Positions 51,204 to 60,698 of a DNA stretch of 64,000 bases are shown piece after piece; within the stretch, counting starts at the first letter, position 1, and each line of letters opens with the position of its first letter. Position numbers and translations under genes: made by a program. The notes under the pieces were generated by a model. It was not told the origin of the DNA, did not search any database, and worked only from the letters and a program-made list of their open reading frames with translations. The DNA comes from JAUIAI01 sp041396585 (GTDB lineage: Bacteria; Pseudomonadota; Gammaproteobacteria; Burkholderiales; Burkholderiaceae_E): positions 186,001 to 250,000 of the forward strand of contig JAWKYG010000004.1 in NCBI GenBank assembly GCA_041396585.1, read 5' to 3'.

Positions 51204-52003
51204 TGAAACTGCAGGGGTCGGCCAAGATCGGCCGGCTCGATACGATCGACGAACGCGAGAATCTGCTCGAGTTCGTCCCGGGTCATGCGCAGCGGCTCGA
51301 TCGGCGACGGGCGGGTGGGATCAAACGGCTCGGTGACCCCGGCCAGGATCGTGAATGCCGGATGGGGGCGCAGCGCGTAGAAGCTCGTGAAGCGCCGCAA
51401 CCAGTCGTCGAACCCTCGCAGCAGGGCGAACGACGGGGTCGAGCCGATGGTGCTCATACGGGTGCGCTCATTGACCATGTGGCAACGCCCGCAGTGCCGC
51501 TCTGCCAGCCGCTCGCCGAGTGCGGCATCGCCCTTGAACACAACCGCGGCGGCAGGGACGAGGGCCTGCGACGGCGGCCGAAACGGCTGCTGCCCTGCCA
51601 CGCGATAGGCAACGATCGTGTTGCGCCCGATCTCGGAAAGCAGCCACTGCTCGAAGCGCCCGGCGGCGTCGGCCCCCTCGCCCTGCGTGATCTGCAGATG
51701 CCAGACCCCCTGCGGCCCCTCGAACACCGGCCGCCCCGCGCCCGCCAGCGTGAACCGCGCCACGGCGGCCTCGCCGTCACCGTGCAATTCGACGCGCGTC
51801 GCCGTCTTGAGCGAGAATCGTGGCACCAGGTAGTTCAGCAGACCGCTTTCGGTGAGGGCGCCAGGGGCGCTCAGGCTGAAGCTGCGGCCCGCGGCCCAGG
51901 CACCCGAACCGGGCCCGGCCGAGGGCAGTAAGAAGGTCACGGCGGCCAGGATGCAGGCCGTGATGCATGTGAGGGCAGATGCTGGCGGGCGGCTCGGTTT
52001 CAC
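51200..52003 (-). CDS. c-type cytochrome fused to a degenerate tungstate-binding-like (TupA) region
   Basis: A 267-residue secreted protein with a hydrophobic export segment (ACILAAVTFLLPSAGPGSGA). Residues about 42-150 echo TupA-type periplasmic binding proteins at both ends: ALTESGLLNYLVPRFSLKTA and WLLSEIGRNTIVAYRVAGQQ. The middle of the binding domain is much shortened. A mono-haem cytochrome c domain follows with CGRCHMVNE near residue 175. The C-terminus resembles small cytochromes (LEQILAFVDRIEPADLG). The TupA relation is by eye and moderate in strength; the haem site is clear. It is the first gene of a coupled trio with the 2OG oxygenase and FAD oxidase. Confidence 0.72.
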   Translation of the reverse strand: MKPSRPPASALTCITACILAAVTFLLPSAGPGSGAWAAGRSFSLSAPGALTESGLLNYLVPRFSLKTATRVELHGDGEAAVARFTLAGAGRPVFEGPQGVWHLQITQGEGADAAGRFEQWLLSEIGRNTIVAYRVAGQQPFRPPSQALVPAAAVVFKGDAALGERLAERHCGRCHMVNERTRMSTIGSTPSFALLRGFDDWLRRFTSFYALRPHPAFTILAGVTEPFDPTRPSPIEPLRMTRDELEQILAFVDRIEPADLGRPLQFQ

Positions 52004-52073
52004 GCCGGCAGGCTAAGCCAAGCCTGCTGTCGGGTCAACGCCTGAACCGGCCAAACTTTCCCAAGGAGTCAGG

Positions 52074-52268
52074 ATGAACGACGATTTCAACATGTCCATG
52101 CGCAAGTTTCTCAAGCAGGTCGGCGTCACCTCGCAGCAGGCCATCGAAGATGCCATGCGCAAGGCCGAGGACTCGGCCGGCAAGCGCTACGCCGTGAAGG
52201 TGGTGTTGACGATCGAGGCGCTGGATCTCGAACATATCGTCACCGGCGAAATCGAGGGGCGTGGCTGA
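52074..52268 (+). CDS. DUF6494 family small protein
   Basis: A 64-residue protein (MNDDFNMSMRKFLKQVGVTS ... AVKVVLTIEALDLEHIVTGE). It fits DUF6494, a short family of unknown function that is usually beside an Mrp-type ATPase. It overlaps the Mrp gene by 8 bp and is preceded by an AAGGAGTC ribosome site. Confidence 0.85.
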   Translation: MNDDFNMSMRKFLKQVGVTSQQAIEDAMRKAEDSAGKRYAVKVVLTIEALDLEHIVTGEIEGRG

Positions 52269-53376
52269 CGTGGCGCTCTCACGCGAGACCGTCCTGCAGA
52301 CGCTCAAGAGCATCATCGATCCCCGCAGCGGCGAAGACCTCGTTTCATCGGGCATGCTGCGCGGCCTGCAGGTGAGCGAATCCGAGGTTCGCTTCGCTTT
52401 GCAGAACGATCCGTCTCGTGCCGCACAGATCGAGGCCCTGCGCGATGAGGCGCAACAAAAGCTCGCTGCACTCGAGGGCTGCGAACAGGCCACCGTCGTG
52501 ATCACCGGCACATCGGCGGCGCAAGGCGCCACCGAGCTCAAACGCGAAACCATCCCGATCCGTGTCGCCGGCCAGTCTGCGCCCGGCGCCACCGAGGCCG
52601 CGAGCGGCCCGCAGTCTGTGCCCGGCGTGGCGCGGATCCTGGCGATCGCCTCGGGCAAGGGCGGGGTCGGCAAATCCACCGTGGCCGCCAACCTCGCCTG
52701 CGCCCTGGCCGCCGAGGGGCGCAAGGTAGGCCTGCTCGATGCCGATGTCTACGGCCCGTCGCAGCCGCGCATGCTAGGGATATCCGGCCGCCCGGCCTCG
52801 CCCGACGGCCGCACCATCCTGCCGATGCGCAATCACGGCGTGACCATGATGTCGGTGGGCCTGATGACCAACGAGGGTCAGGCCGTGGTCTGGCGCGGGC
52901 CGATGTTGATGGGCGCACTGCAGCAGATGATGAATCAGGTGCAATGGGGTGCGCTGGATGTCTTGCTGGTCGACCTGCCTCCGGGCACCGGCGACGTCCA
53001 GATGACCCTGGCCCAGAAGTTCGTGGTGGACGGCGCGATCATCGTGTCCACGCCGCAGGATGTCGCCCTGCTCGATGTGCGCAAGGGCATCGACATGTTC
53101 CAGCAGATGCAGATACCGATCATCGGCATGATCGAGAACATGTCGACCCACGTGTGCCCGCAATGCGGCCATGAGTTGCACATCTTCGGGCATGGTGGCG
53201 TGGCCGCCGAAGCCGAAAAGATCGGCGTGCCCCTGCTTGGCGAAATTCCGCTGCATCTGGACATCCGCACGGCTGGCGATGGCGGCGCGCCCGTGGTGGT
53301 TTCGCATTCGGGATCGCGCGAGGCCCAGGCGTTTCGCGATCTCGCCCGGCGGCTGATCGAGGCGGGTCAGGCATGA
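52261..53376 (+). CDS. apbC: Mrp/ApbC-type iron-sulfur cluster carrier ATPase
   Basis: A 371-residue P-loop NTPase starting at a GTG. The N-terminal MIP18-like domain is SRETVLQTLKSIIDPRSGED. The deviant Walker A is IASGKGGVGKSTVAANLACA near residue 130, and the cluster-binding CxxC is VCPQCGHEL near residue 298. It loads 4Fe-4S clusters onto client proteins. Beside formate dehydrogenase genes, the beta subunit and the multi-cluster ferredoxin are likely clients. It overlaps both neighbours (8 bp and 4 bp). Confidence 0.92.
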   Translation: MADVALSRETVLQTLKSIIDPRSGEDLVSSGMLRGLQVSESEVRFALQNDPSRAAQIEALRDEAQQKLAALEGCEQATVVITGTSAAQGATELKRETIPIRVAGQSAPGATEAASGPQSVPGVARILAIASGKGGVGKSTVAANLACALAAEGRKVGLLDADVYGPSQPRMLGISGRPASPDGRTILPMRNHGVTMMSVGLMTNEGQAVVWRGPMLMGALQQMMNQVQWGALDVLLVDLPPGTGDVQMTLAQKFVVDGAIIVSTPQDVALLDVRKGIDMFQQMQIPIIGMIENMSTHVCPQCGHELHIFGHGGVAAEAEKIGVPLLGEIPLHLDIRTAGDGGAPVVVSHSGSREAQAFRDLARRLIEAGQA

Positions 53377-54074
53377 GTGCCCCGCAACTGCCGCCACTGT
53401 TCAGGGCACTCGCGGTGCCGGGTCGTGCCGACCCTTTCGATCATGCGCGCGCGCTCGGCGTGGCGGGCTCCGACCCGGGCGTGGTCACCTACAACATCGA
53501 CGCCCGCCAGCTGCGTGCGGCGATCATTTTCGCGCCCGAGGTATCGCTTGGGCAGGCCATGGCGATGGTGCCGGCCTGTGGGGTCGGCTTCCAGAATGCG
53601 CTCGGCTCACTGGCCCCCCCCGAGGTTGCCGTGCATCTGCAATGGGATGGCACGATCCGGGTCAACGCGGCCCGCTGCGGCCGCCTGCGCGTGGCCGCCT
53701 CCGGCGCCGATCCAGCCTCCGAACCCGACTGGCTGGTGGTGGGCTTGGAGCTTGCCCTGCAGCACGATCACGAGGCGCCGGGAAATGATCCGGATGCCAC
53801 CGCGCTGATCGAGGAAGGTTGCGCCGAGGTGGAGGCATTGCCACTGCTCGAGGCCTGGGTGCGACACACCCTCTATTGGATAAATCGCTGGGCCAATGAG
53901 GGTGTCGCCCCGCTGCAGGCCGAATGGCGCACGCTGTCCCATGAGCTCGGCAAGGAGATCACGCTCGGCGGGGTCCGCGGCCTGTTCGTGGGCGTGGACG
54001 AACACTTCGCGGCGCTCGTGCGTGACGATGCGCGAACCCACCTGATTGCGCTCAGCACGCTTCTGGAAGCCTGA
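53373..54074 (+). CDS. biotin/lipoate ligase-like protein (DUF4444)
   Basis: A 233-residue protein of the biotin/lipoate protein ligase-like DUF4444 group, with NALGSLAPPEVAVHLQWDGT, the VNAARCGRLRVAASG strand and the C-terminal LGGVRGLFVGVDEHFAALVR segment. The usual GRGRxG-type lysine/glycine ligase motif is not obvious, so it may not ligate biotin or lipoate. It overlaps mrp by 4 bp and is 3 bp from the DUF6505 gene. The group is linked to formate dehydrogenase loci. Confidence 0.78.
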   Translation: MSAPQLPPLFRALAVPGRADPFDHARALGVAGSDPGVVTYNIDARQLRAAIIFAPEVSLGQAMAMVPACGVGFQNALGSLAPPEVAVHLQWDGTIRVNAARCGRLRVAASGADPASEPDWLVVGLELALQHDHEAPGNDPDATALIEEGCAEVEALPLLEAWVRHTLYWINRWANEGVAPLQAEWRTLSHELGKEITLGGVRGLFVGVDEHFAALVRDDARTHLIALSTLLEA

Positions 54075-54077
54075 CCG

Positions 54078-54557
54078 ATGAAACTGGCCCGCGCGATTCA
54101 TCTCGATGAAAGTGACAGCCGCGTGTACTACTCGCCGGCGCGAACCGGTGAATGGTGCATCGCCGGCGGCTTCGAGTTCTCCGATTGGACGCAGGCCGAT
54201 CTGGCGGGCAAGGCGCGCCAGGCCTTCGCCAACGGCTGGCTGGGCCTGGAAACCTTTGGCCGCAGCACCTTCGTGGCGGTGACCCTCATTCAGACGAGCG
54301 AATTCGAAGCCTTGGTCGATCTGCTGGCGAACCACTTTCACGAGGTCTATGGCGCCCCTTCGCCCGCAGTTGCACGGCCGGCGGCCACAGAGGAGCTTCG
54401 CTTCATGAGCGAGCTCTGTGAAGACCATGAACCGAACACCTTGCTCACCGTCCAGCGCGAGCTGACCGAGGCCGGGGTCAAAGAGGCGTTTCGTGCCATC
54501 GCCGCATCGCCGGCCGAACTCGATCAGATTGCCCGGCACGGCACGTTGGATCCGTAA
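54078..54557 (+). CDS. DUF6505 family protein
   Basis: A 159-residue protein (MKLARAIHLDESDSRVYYSP, then EWCIAGGFEFSDWTQADLAG and FVAVTLIQTSEFEALVDLLA). It fits DUF6505, unknown in function, found after DUF4444 genes in formate dehydrogenase regions. It ends the plus-strand module and is convergent with the giant surface protein gene. Confidence 0.82.
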   Translation: MKLARAIHLDESDSRVYYSPARTGEWCIAGGFEFSDWTQADLAGKARQAFANGWLGLETFGRSTFVAVTLIQTSEFEALVDLLANHFHEVYGAPSPAVARPAATEELRFMSELCEDHEPNTLLTVQRELTEAGVKEAFRAIAASPAELDQIARHGTLDP

Positions 54558-54626
54558 CAGCCTGCTGGATCACACCACGGACCCGTGACGGCACGCTGGC
54601 GTGATTCGCCGCGAGACGGCTGGTGG

Positions 54627-57600
54627 TCAGTGCAGTGTCTGAGCCGGATCCGCTTCGAGCACCGCCCCCTGCTCCACCATGTCGGGCTCGGCCTGATTCG
54701 CGGCATCGAGCATCGATTCGAGCGATTCCTCGTCGGCTGCTTCGCGAGCCGATGCGTTCAGATTCTGGAGCACTGGCAGCGGATCGATCGAGCGCCAGGC
54801 TGGCATCGACGCGATGATGCTCGAAATCAGCGCACCGCCGCGCAGCAGCCAGATCACGTAGCCGATCGACACCCCGGTGCTGACCGCCACGCTGGAGGCG
54901 GCCACGCGCTGATCGAATACCAGGTCGGTCTGCACCCGATCTTCGACGCGCTCGAAGGTGCGCGCCATGGCATCCTGAATCGGCGTTTCCAGCCATACCT
55001 GATCGGCCAGCGCGAGTCGGTCGCTCTTGTCCGTGCCCAGCGATTCGAACGCATCAAGATCCGAAACACGATCGCTGGCAAATTCGAATGTGATGCGGTT
55101 CTCCGCATCGGCCACCGGCATTGGGCGTCGTATCCCACCCGGATCGAGGCGCCCGCCCGCACGGTCCGCATGACCGACCGAATCCTCGGCGGGCACGAGT
55201 GTCGACGCATCCTGGCCGGTGCCGGCCTTGGCCTCGCCCGAGCCCGGCGGCGCTGCCGGCCCGAGCGCGACGAAGCCTGGCAGTTCGCCCGTCGCGGCAT
55301 CCTCTGCCGGTGCCGCCGACGAATCGGCACCGGTGTCGGCCGCTCTATCGGCAGGGGCGCCGGATCCGACACCCGACGACGCCGATTCCGCCGGTGGCGC
55401 CGGGATCATCTGAATGGCGATATCGAGCCGAACGCCATTGACCGTGCCACCCTGACTGTCGCTCAGCGTAAATTGCAGGCTCTCGAAACCGGCATCGGCC
55501 ACGGACGGCTGATAGCGCAGGCGCCCGGCGTCGATGTCGGCCTGGGTGAAACTGTCTCCGGCGCCCAGCGCGACGCCGTCGACCAGCAAACGCCCCAGTG
55601 ATGGGGCGCTCTGTAGTTCGAATCGGAGCTGCGCCGCGCCATCCTCGACATCTGCCGCCGACAACAAGGCGGCATCGACCTGCAGGGTCTGATCCGGGGC
55701 GATCATCGCGATGCCATGCCCCAGACTAACCGGAAGGTCATTGACCGGCGTGACGCTGATGATTGTCGTGACCTGGGTCTGACGCGTCGGATTGGCCGAA
55801 TCGGCGATCGTCAGCGACAGATTCACCGGGCCATTGGCATTGCCCGTCGGCGCATAGCGAATACTACCCAGCGCGGCGTCGACATCAGCCGGTGTGCCGC
55901 TGAAACGCACGACCGGATCTGCGCTGCCATCGCCCATGGTGAAGGCAAGCCCCGCCACGGCGGTGAGATCGAGCGTGCCCTCGTCCACGGCGATCTCGAC
56001 GGTCAGATTGGCGGCCAGATCGGGATCGCTGAAACCGGGTTTCAGCGGGCCGGTGAGGGAAATCGGCGTGTCCTCGTCGGTGGTCACCGCATTCAAGGTG
56101 AGCGTGAACGGCTCGTCGACCGGGGTCACGCGTACCGTCAACTGCTGTCTGTCCTGCCCGCCGGCCAGATCATCCGCGATCACAGTGACCAGGTATTCGT
56201 TATCTGCGTTGGCATCACCTGGCGCCTCGTAATCCGGCGCATTGACGAAGCTGAGCGCCCCGGTGTTCGGATCGATGACGAACGCGCCGCGATCGGCATT
56301 GCTGCCAATGGTCGCGGTATCGATCCGATACTGCAGGGCCGGCCCATCCGGATCATTGGCGATGACCGTCGTCACCGTGGTCACGCCCTCGGCGACATCC
56401 ACGACCGCGGTATCGCCGCCGCCGTCGGACGCGATCAAAGGCCGTGCATTGACATTGATGAGCATCCGGTTGGGCGCGAGCGCGCCTTGGCCACCCGAGT
56501 CCATGACCGTGAACAGGATCGAGTCATAGCCGATGCCAGTACCCCCCTCGGGCGCCCGATACACGAGGTTGCCGGCATCGAGATCGACGCCCGAGACCGT
56601 TGCGCCGGGAACCAAGGGAACGCCCCCATGGTTGAGCGTGCCGTTGACGGGCAACTGATCGATGCGCACCGAGGCCAGGGCGGTCTCGCCTTCCGGATCC
56701 GCAAACGGGAAGTCCGCCCGCGCCAGCGCTCTGGGCACATTGGCGATAGCACCGATCTCGGTATTGGCCGAGCTCGGTGCTTCGTTGACATCGAGCACGG
56801 TCACCCGGATCAGCTGGTCATCGACGCCGCCCCCGCCATCCGATGCCCGGGCGATGACCTCATAGACATTGTCGCCATCAGCATCGAGCGCAGACTCGGC
56901 ATCGGGTGGGCCGATGAACTGCAACACACCCGATACCGGGTGGATCGCGAAGTGCGCCTGATCATCTCCGGCAATCAGCGAGTAGGCGATCGGATCGGGC
57001 CCGTCGACATCAGTGGCCTGCACCGTCGTGACCAACGTGGTGTTTTCGTCGATCGACAGATCGGCCTGGTCACCGCCGCCGTCCGAGCCGATCACGGGCT
57101 GGGCGTTGGCGTCGACGAAGATCGTCGAAGGAGCCGAAGACAGAAGCCCGCCGAGATCCTGAACCCGAAAATCGAACTGCGCATAACCAACGCCGGTGGC
57201 ACCCGCCGATGCCAGATAGGTCAGCCGGCCCGCGTTGATATCGCTCACGGCAAATGTTGTCCCGGCCGCGAAACCGGCGCCATCGAACAGCAACTGACCA
57301 TTGACTGGCAGGGTGTCGATCTCGATCCGCTCCGCCAGCAAGGTGCCGTCCGGATCGCTATAGGGAAAATCGGTCGCATTCAGTGCGCGGGGCACGCTCG
57401 CGGTGACCGCGATCCGGTTGTCTGCCGATGACGGCGCCTCATTGACGTCACCGACGAACACGGTGATCGCCTGGGTGTCTGTGCCGCCGACGCCATCGCT
57501 CGCCTGCACCGTCACCTCATAGGCGTTGTTGCCGTCGCTGTCCGATGGATTCTCGAAATCCGGTGCCGTGTCGAACGACAGCAGCCCGCTGCCCGCGTCG

Positions 57601-60600
57601 ATGGAAAACAGACCTTGATCCAGGCCACCGACCAGCGAGTAGGTCGGGGCCGGGCCGTCGGGATCGGTGGCACTGACAGGGGTGGCCAGGGTGGAATTCT
57701 CCGACACATTCACGGTCGCGGTGGAACCGGAGCCTGGGCTGTCGATCGCGGGGGGCGCATTCGCGTTCACGGTAATCAGACTGTCGGCACTCGCCGATGC
57801 ACCGGCACTGTCGAACACGCGGAGCCGGAACTGATCGTAGCCGGCCCCCGCGGCCGAAACCGGCGTCTGATACGCGAAGTTGCCGGCCGTGATGTCTGCT
57901 GCCAGCACGATTGCGCCCGCACCGATCGGGGTGCCGCTCAGCCGCAAAGTGCCCTGTGCAGGTGTCGCCTCGATGCGGACCTGGGCCGGCTCGGTCTCGC
58001 CATCGGGATCGCTGAACACGATGTCGGCCATCGTGATCGATCTGAGCTCACCCGCCTGCACCGAGATCGCATTGTTGCCCCCGCTCGGTGGGTCATTGGC
58101 ATCGGCGATGGTCACCAAGAATGACCCGTTCGATGAGGAGCCGTCATCGCTCTGTGCGCGCACGATCACGGTTTCACTTGGCCGGGTCTCGAAGTCCAGC
58201 AGCCCGGCGGCCCTCACGCGCAGCACGCCGGTGACCTGGTCGACCGTGAACGGGCTCGCCGCATCATCGATGAAATACTCGACGACGTCGGACGGATTCG
58301 GATCAGTGGCGACGGCGGTGATCCCGATCACTGCACCCGCGCCCGCGTCTTCGGCGACCTGGTCGGTGGCCGAATCGCTATCTGCAACCGCGCCAACCGG
58401 CTGATCCGTGTCGATGCTGACCATCGGCACCGATACCACGGCCAGCGAGCCGTAGTTCGGGTCCGCGCTCGTCGTTTGGACGCTCACCGAGTAGCCAACG
58501 TCGCCATCGGCGACACCGTCGTGCACACCGGTAACGGTGATGGACTGTGGGGTGGCCCAGTTGGCCGTGGTGAAGTTCAGGCTGCTCGGCGTAACCGTGG
58601 CCTCGCCGGTATCGCTCGAGGCAATCGTCACTGTGACCGGGCTGGTCGGCTGCGATGCCAGGCTGATCTCGATCGGCACGCTCGACCCGGCGCCATCCTC
58701 GCGCGTGTTGTTGCCCGATGGCGTACTGATCACCACACCCGGATTGACGATCGCATAGCTCTGGATGAAAAAGCCGTTGGCGTCGTCGTTGTTCGGCTGC
58801 TCGCCATCGCCGCTCCAGACGATCTGCGCATCCAGGCCGGAGATCGCGATCGACGGATAGAGCTGGTCTCCGTCGTGGCTTTCGGGAACCCGCACCGACT
58901 GCGCACCGTCGGCATTCCAGGCCGCGTCAAAGCGCATGGCATAGGTGGTCAAACCGGCGCCGTCGCGATCACCGTCGTGAAAGACGACGACCGCCGAGTC
59001 ATCGCTGCCGAGCGCAATGCCCACGTGCGCCTCCGTCGTCGACGGACTGTTCGCCTGGTGTATCGTGATCGTCGAAACACCGCCGAACATGTCGGCGCTG
59101 CCCGCGTACACATAGCGCAAGCCGGATTGCTGGTAGATCGTGCCCAGCACCACCTCGCCGTCGCTACGGATCGCGACATCGGCCTCCAGCATGTCGCCGG
59201 TGCCGGTCGGGTTCACGACCACGACATGGGTCAGCGGGGTCGCGGCAGCATCGAGCCCGACCATGTTGATCGTCTGCTGGCCAGCCTGGCTGTCGATAAA
59301 GCTCAGCGCGAACCGGCTGTTGACCGGATCCCAGGCGATCCGGCTCATCGACTGCGGGTCGGTGCTGGCATCCGTGGTCGCGGTCTGCGACGGGCCGACA
59401 GCGGCGCCGCTGGCACCGAACAATCGGTAGACGATCTGTTCGTGCGAGCCATAAGCGGTTTGGGTGCTGGTCCAGCTGGCCAGGAATGAGCCGTCGTCTC
59501 GCATGACCACGGCCGGGTCGACATGATCACCCGCAACGATGTCGTTCAGCCGGAACTCGAAGTCGTTGCCCCACTTTTCGCCGGCGGCCTGCACCGGCGA
59601 GGCGATCGGCGTGCCATCGGCCGCGAACAACTGGCCGTAGACAGCGATACCGCCATTGCCGTTATCGCTGCTCCAGACGATGACGAAATCGCCGCTGGCG
59701 GCCATGGCGACCGCGGGCTGGTCGCGCTTGGCATTGTTGATGTTGGGTCCGCTGCCACTCCCATTGAGCACCAGCTGCTGGCCGCCACTGTCGTTCGCGC
59801 CATAGATTCGGAACCGGATGTTGTCGCCGTTCTCCCAGACCACCACTGTGCTGGCGCCATTCGTGGCGACCTGCCCACTCGAGAACTGCTGGGGCATGTG
59901 GCTGCCGCCACCGGCATCATTGACGCGTGTTTCCGAACTGGCAGGGATGAAATCGAGCCGCCCCTGCCAGCTGCTGGTGAGCGCCTGGGTCTCTAGCGGG
60001 CCAGACCGATGCTCGAGCGTCCAGTCGCCGCCGAGCTCGGCCGAGCCGGTGATGTCATCGCTGGCCGCCACATCGGCGCCGGTCAGGGCGGCCAGATCTG
60101 CGATCAGTGCTCGCCCGCTTTCGTCGGCCGCCAGTTCGCAGCCGTAGATCAGCAGATCCGCGTCGGCGCTCAGCGACGCCCCCCATGTTGCGAAGCTCAG
60201 CGACTCGGCGCGCAACCCGTCGGCATCGATCATGGTCTGGCCAAGCGCAAAACCGTCGCGGTTTCCGTGCGTGACGATGTGAATCGCGTCAAAGCGCGTA
60301 TCGGCTGCCTGCAGAAACCCGGAAATCGTCGCGACGCCATCCTGACCGCGCTCCAGCGCCAGGAATTCGATCGACCGCTGTTCGTCTTGCTGGGCGGCGA
60401 AATCGGCAAGCAGTGTTTCAGCATCGTCGAGGCCGGCATCGATGACCACCAGTTCGCGACGTGACACGTCGTCGGCGTGTTGCACACGCTGTGCGACGGC
60501 CACCTGTTCGATGGCCGGCTCATCGATCACGGCGACCTGCTCTGTCCCCACAAGCGCCGCCGCATCCGCGGAGTAGAGAATGCGTGGCGCCAACTCGTCC

Positions 60601-60698
60601 ACGCGCGCGCGTACCGCGCCGGCGCGCACTTCAGACGCGCCTGGATCGCGCCTCGCGAACCAGGTTCGGGCGCGGCGGACGGCTCGACCTCCGGCCAT
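54627..60698 (-). CDS. giant LEPR/DUF4347/cadherin-like surface protein with C-terminal membrane helix
   Basis: A 2023-residue protein. Near residues 33-50 there is a LEPR-XLL-type segment (VDELAPRILYSADAAALVG). A DUF4347 domain spans about 80-245 (IHIVTHGNRDGFALG, LLIYGCELAADESGRALIAD). A beta-propeller-like region follows to about 650, then a Calx-beta-like unit (VTVTIASSDTGEATVTPSSL), then at least four cadherin-type/VCBS-like modules with repeats such as DVNEAPSSADNRI and VNEAPSSANTEIG up to about 1800. A Pro/Ala/Asp-rich stretch leads to a membrane helix near 1935-1955 (VSIGYVIWLLRGGALISSII) and a short acidic tail. There is no N-terminal Sec signal. It is probably a cell-surface adhesin or matrix protein. 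Confidence 0.85.
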   Translation of the reverse strand: MAGGRAVRRARTWFARRDPGASEVRAGAVRARVDELAPRILYSADAAALVGTEQVAVIDEPAIEQVAVAQRVQHADDVSRRELVVIDAGLDDAETLLADFAAQQDEQRSIEFLALERGQDGVATISGFLQAADTRFDAIHIVTHGNRDGFALGQTMIDADGLRAESLSFATWGASLSADADLLIYGCELAADESGRALIADLAALTGADVAASDDITGSAELGGDWTLEHRSGPLETQALTSSWQGRLDFIPASSETRVNDAGGGSHMPQQFSSGQVATNGASTVVVWENGDNIRFRIYGANDSGGQQLVLNGSGSGPNINNAKRDQPAVAMAASGDFVIVWSSDNGNGGIAVYGQLFAADGTPIASPVQAAGEKWGNDFEFRLNDIVAGDHVDPAVVMRDDGSFLASWTSTQTAYGSHEQIVYRLFGASGAAVGPSQTATTDASTDPQSMSRIAWDPVNSRFALSFIDSQAGQQTINMVGLDAAATPLTHVVVVNPTGTGDMLEADVAIRSDGEVVLGTIYQQSGLRYVYAGSADMFGGVSTITIHQANSPSTTEAHVGIALGSDDSAVVVFHDGDRDGAGLTTYAMRFDAAWNADGAQSVRVPESHDGDQLYPSIAISGLDAQIVWSGDGEQPNNDDANGFFIQSYAIVNPGVVISTPSGNNTREDGAGSSVPIEISLASQPTSPVTVTIASSDTGEATVTPSSLNFTTANWATPQSITVTGVHDGVADGDVGYSVSVQTTSADPNYGSLAVVSVPMVSIDTDQPVGAVADSDSATDQVAEDAGAGAVIGITAVATDPNPSDVVEYFIDDAASPFTVDQVTGVLRVRAAGLLDFETRPSETVIVRAQSDDGSSSNGSFLVTIADANDPPSGGNNAISVQAGELRSITMADIVFSDPDGETEPAQVRIEATPAQGTLRLSGTPIGAGAIVLAADITAGNFAYQTPVSAAGAGYDQFRLRVFDSAGASASADSLITVNANAPPAIDSPGSGSTATVNVSENSTLATPVSATDPDGPAPTYSLVGGLDQGLFSIDAGSGLLSFDTAPDFENPSDSDGNNAYEVTVQASDGVGGTDTQAITVFVGDVNEAPSSADNRIAVTASVPRALNATDFPYSDPDGTLLAERIEIDTLPVNGQLLFDGAGFAAGTTFAVSDINAGRLTYLASAGATGVGYAQFDFRVQDLGGLLSSAPSTIFVDANAQPVIGSDGGGDQADLSIDENTTLVTTVQATDVDGPDPIAYSLIAGDDQAHFAIHPVSGVLQFIGPPDAESALDADGDNVYEVIARASDGGGGVDDQLIRVTVLDVNEAPSSANTEIGAIANVPRALARADFPFADPEGETALASVRIDQLPVNGTLNHGGVPLVPGATVSGVDLDAGNLVYRAPEGGTGIGYDSILFTVMDSGGQGALAPNRMLINVNARPLIASDGGGDTAVVDVAEGVTTVTTVIANDPDGPALQYRIDTATIGSNADRGAFVIDPNTGALSFVNAPDYEAPGDANADNEYLVTVIADDLAGGQDRQQLTVRVTPVDEPFTLTLNAVTTDEDTPISLTGPLKPGFSDPDLAANLTVEIAVDEGTLDLTAVAGLAFTMGDGSADPVVRFSGTPADVDAALGSIRYAPTGNANGPVNLSLTIADSANPTRQTQVTTIISVTPVNDLPVSLGHGIAMIAPDQTLQVDAALLSAADVEDGAAQLRFELQSAPSLGRLLVDGVALGAGDSFTQADIDAGRLRYQPSVADAGFESLQFTLSDSQGGTVNGVRLDIAIQMIPAPPAESASSGVGSGAPADRAADTGADSSAAPAEDAATGELPGFVALGPAAPPGSGEAKAGTGQDASTLVPAEDSVGHADRAGGRLDPGGIRRPMPVADAENRITFEFASDRVSDLDAFESLGTDKSDRLALADQVWLETPIQDAMARTFERVEDRVQTDLVFDQRVAASSVAVSTGVSIGYVIWLLRGGALISSIIASMPAWRSIDPLPVLQNLNASAREAADEESLESMLDAANQAEPDMVEQGAVLEADPAQTLH

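Noticed and set aside
55716..57431. A 571-codon plus-strand frame inside the giant surface protein gene
   Set aside because: Arg/Gly/Asp-rich translation that mirrors the repeat structure of the opposite strand.
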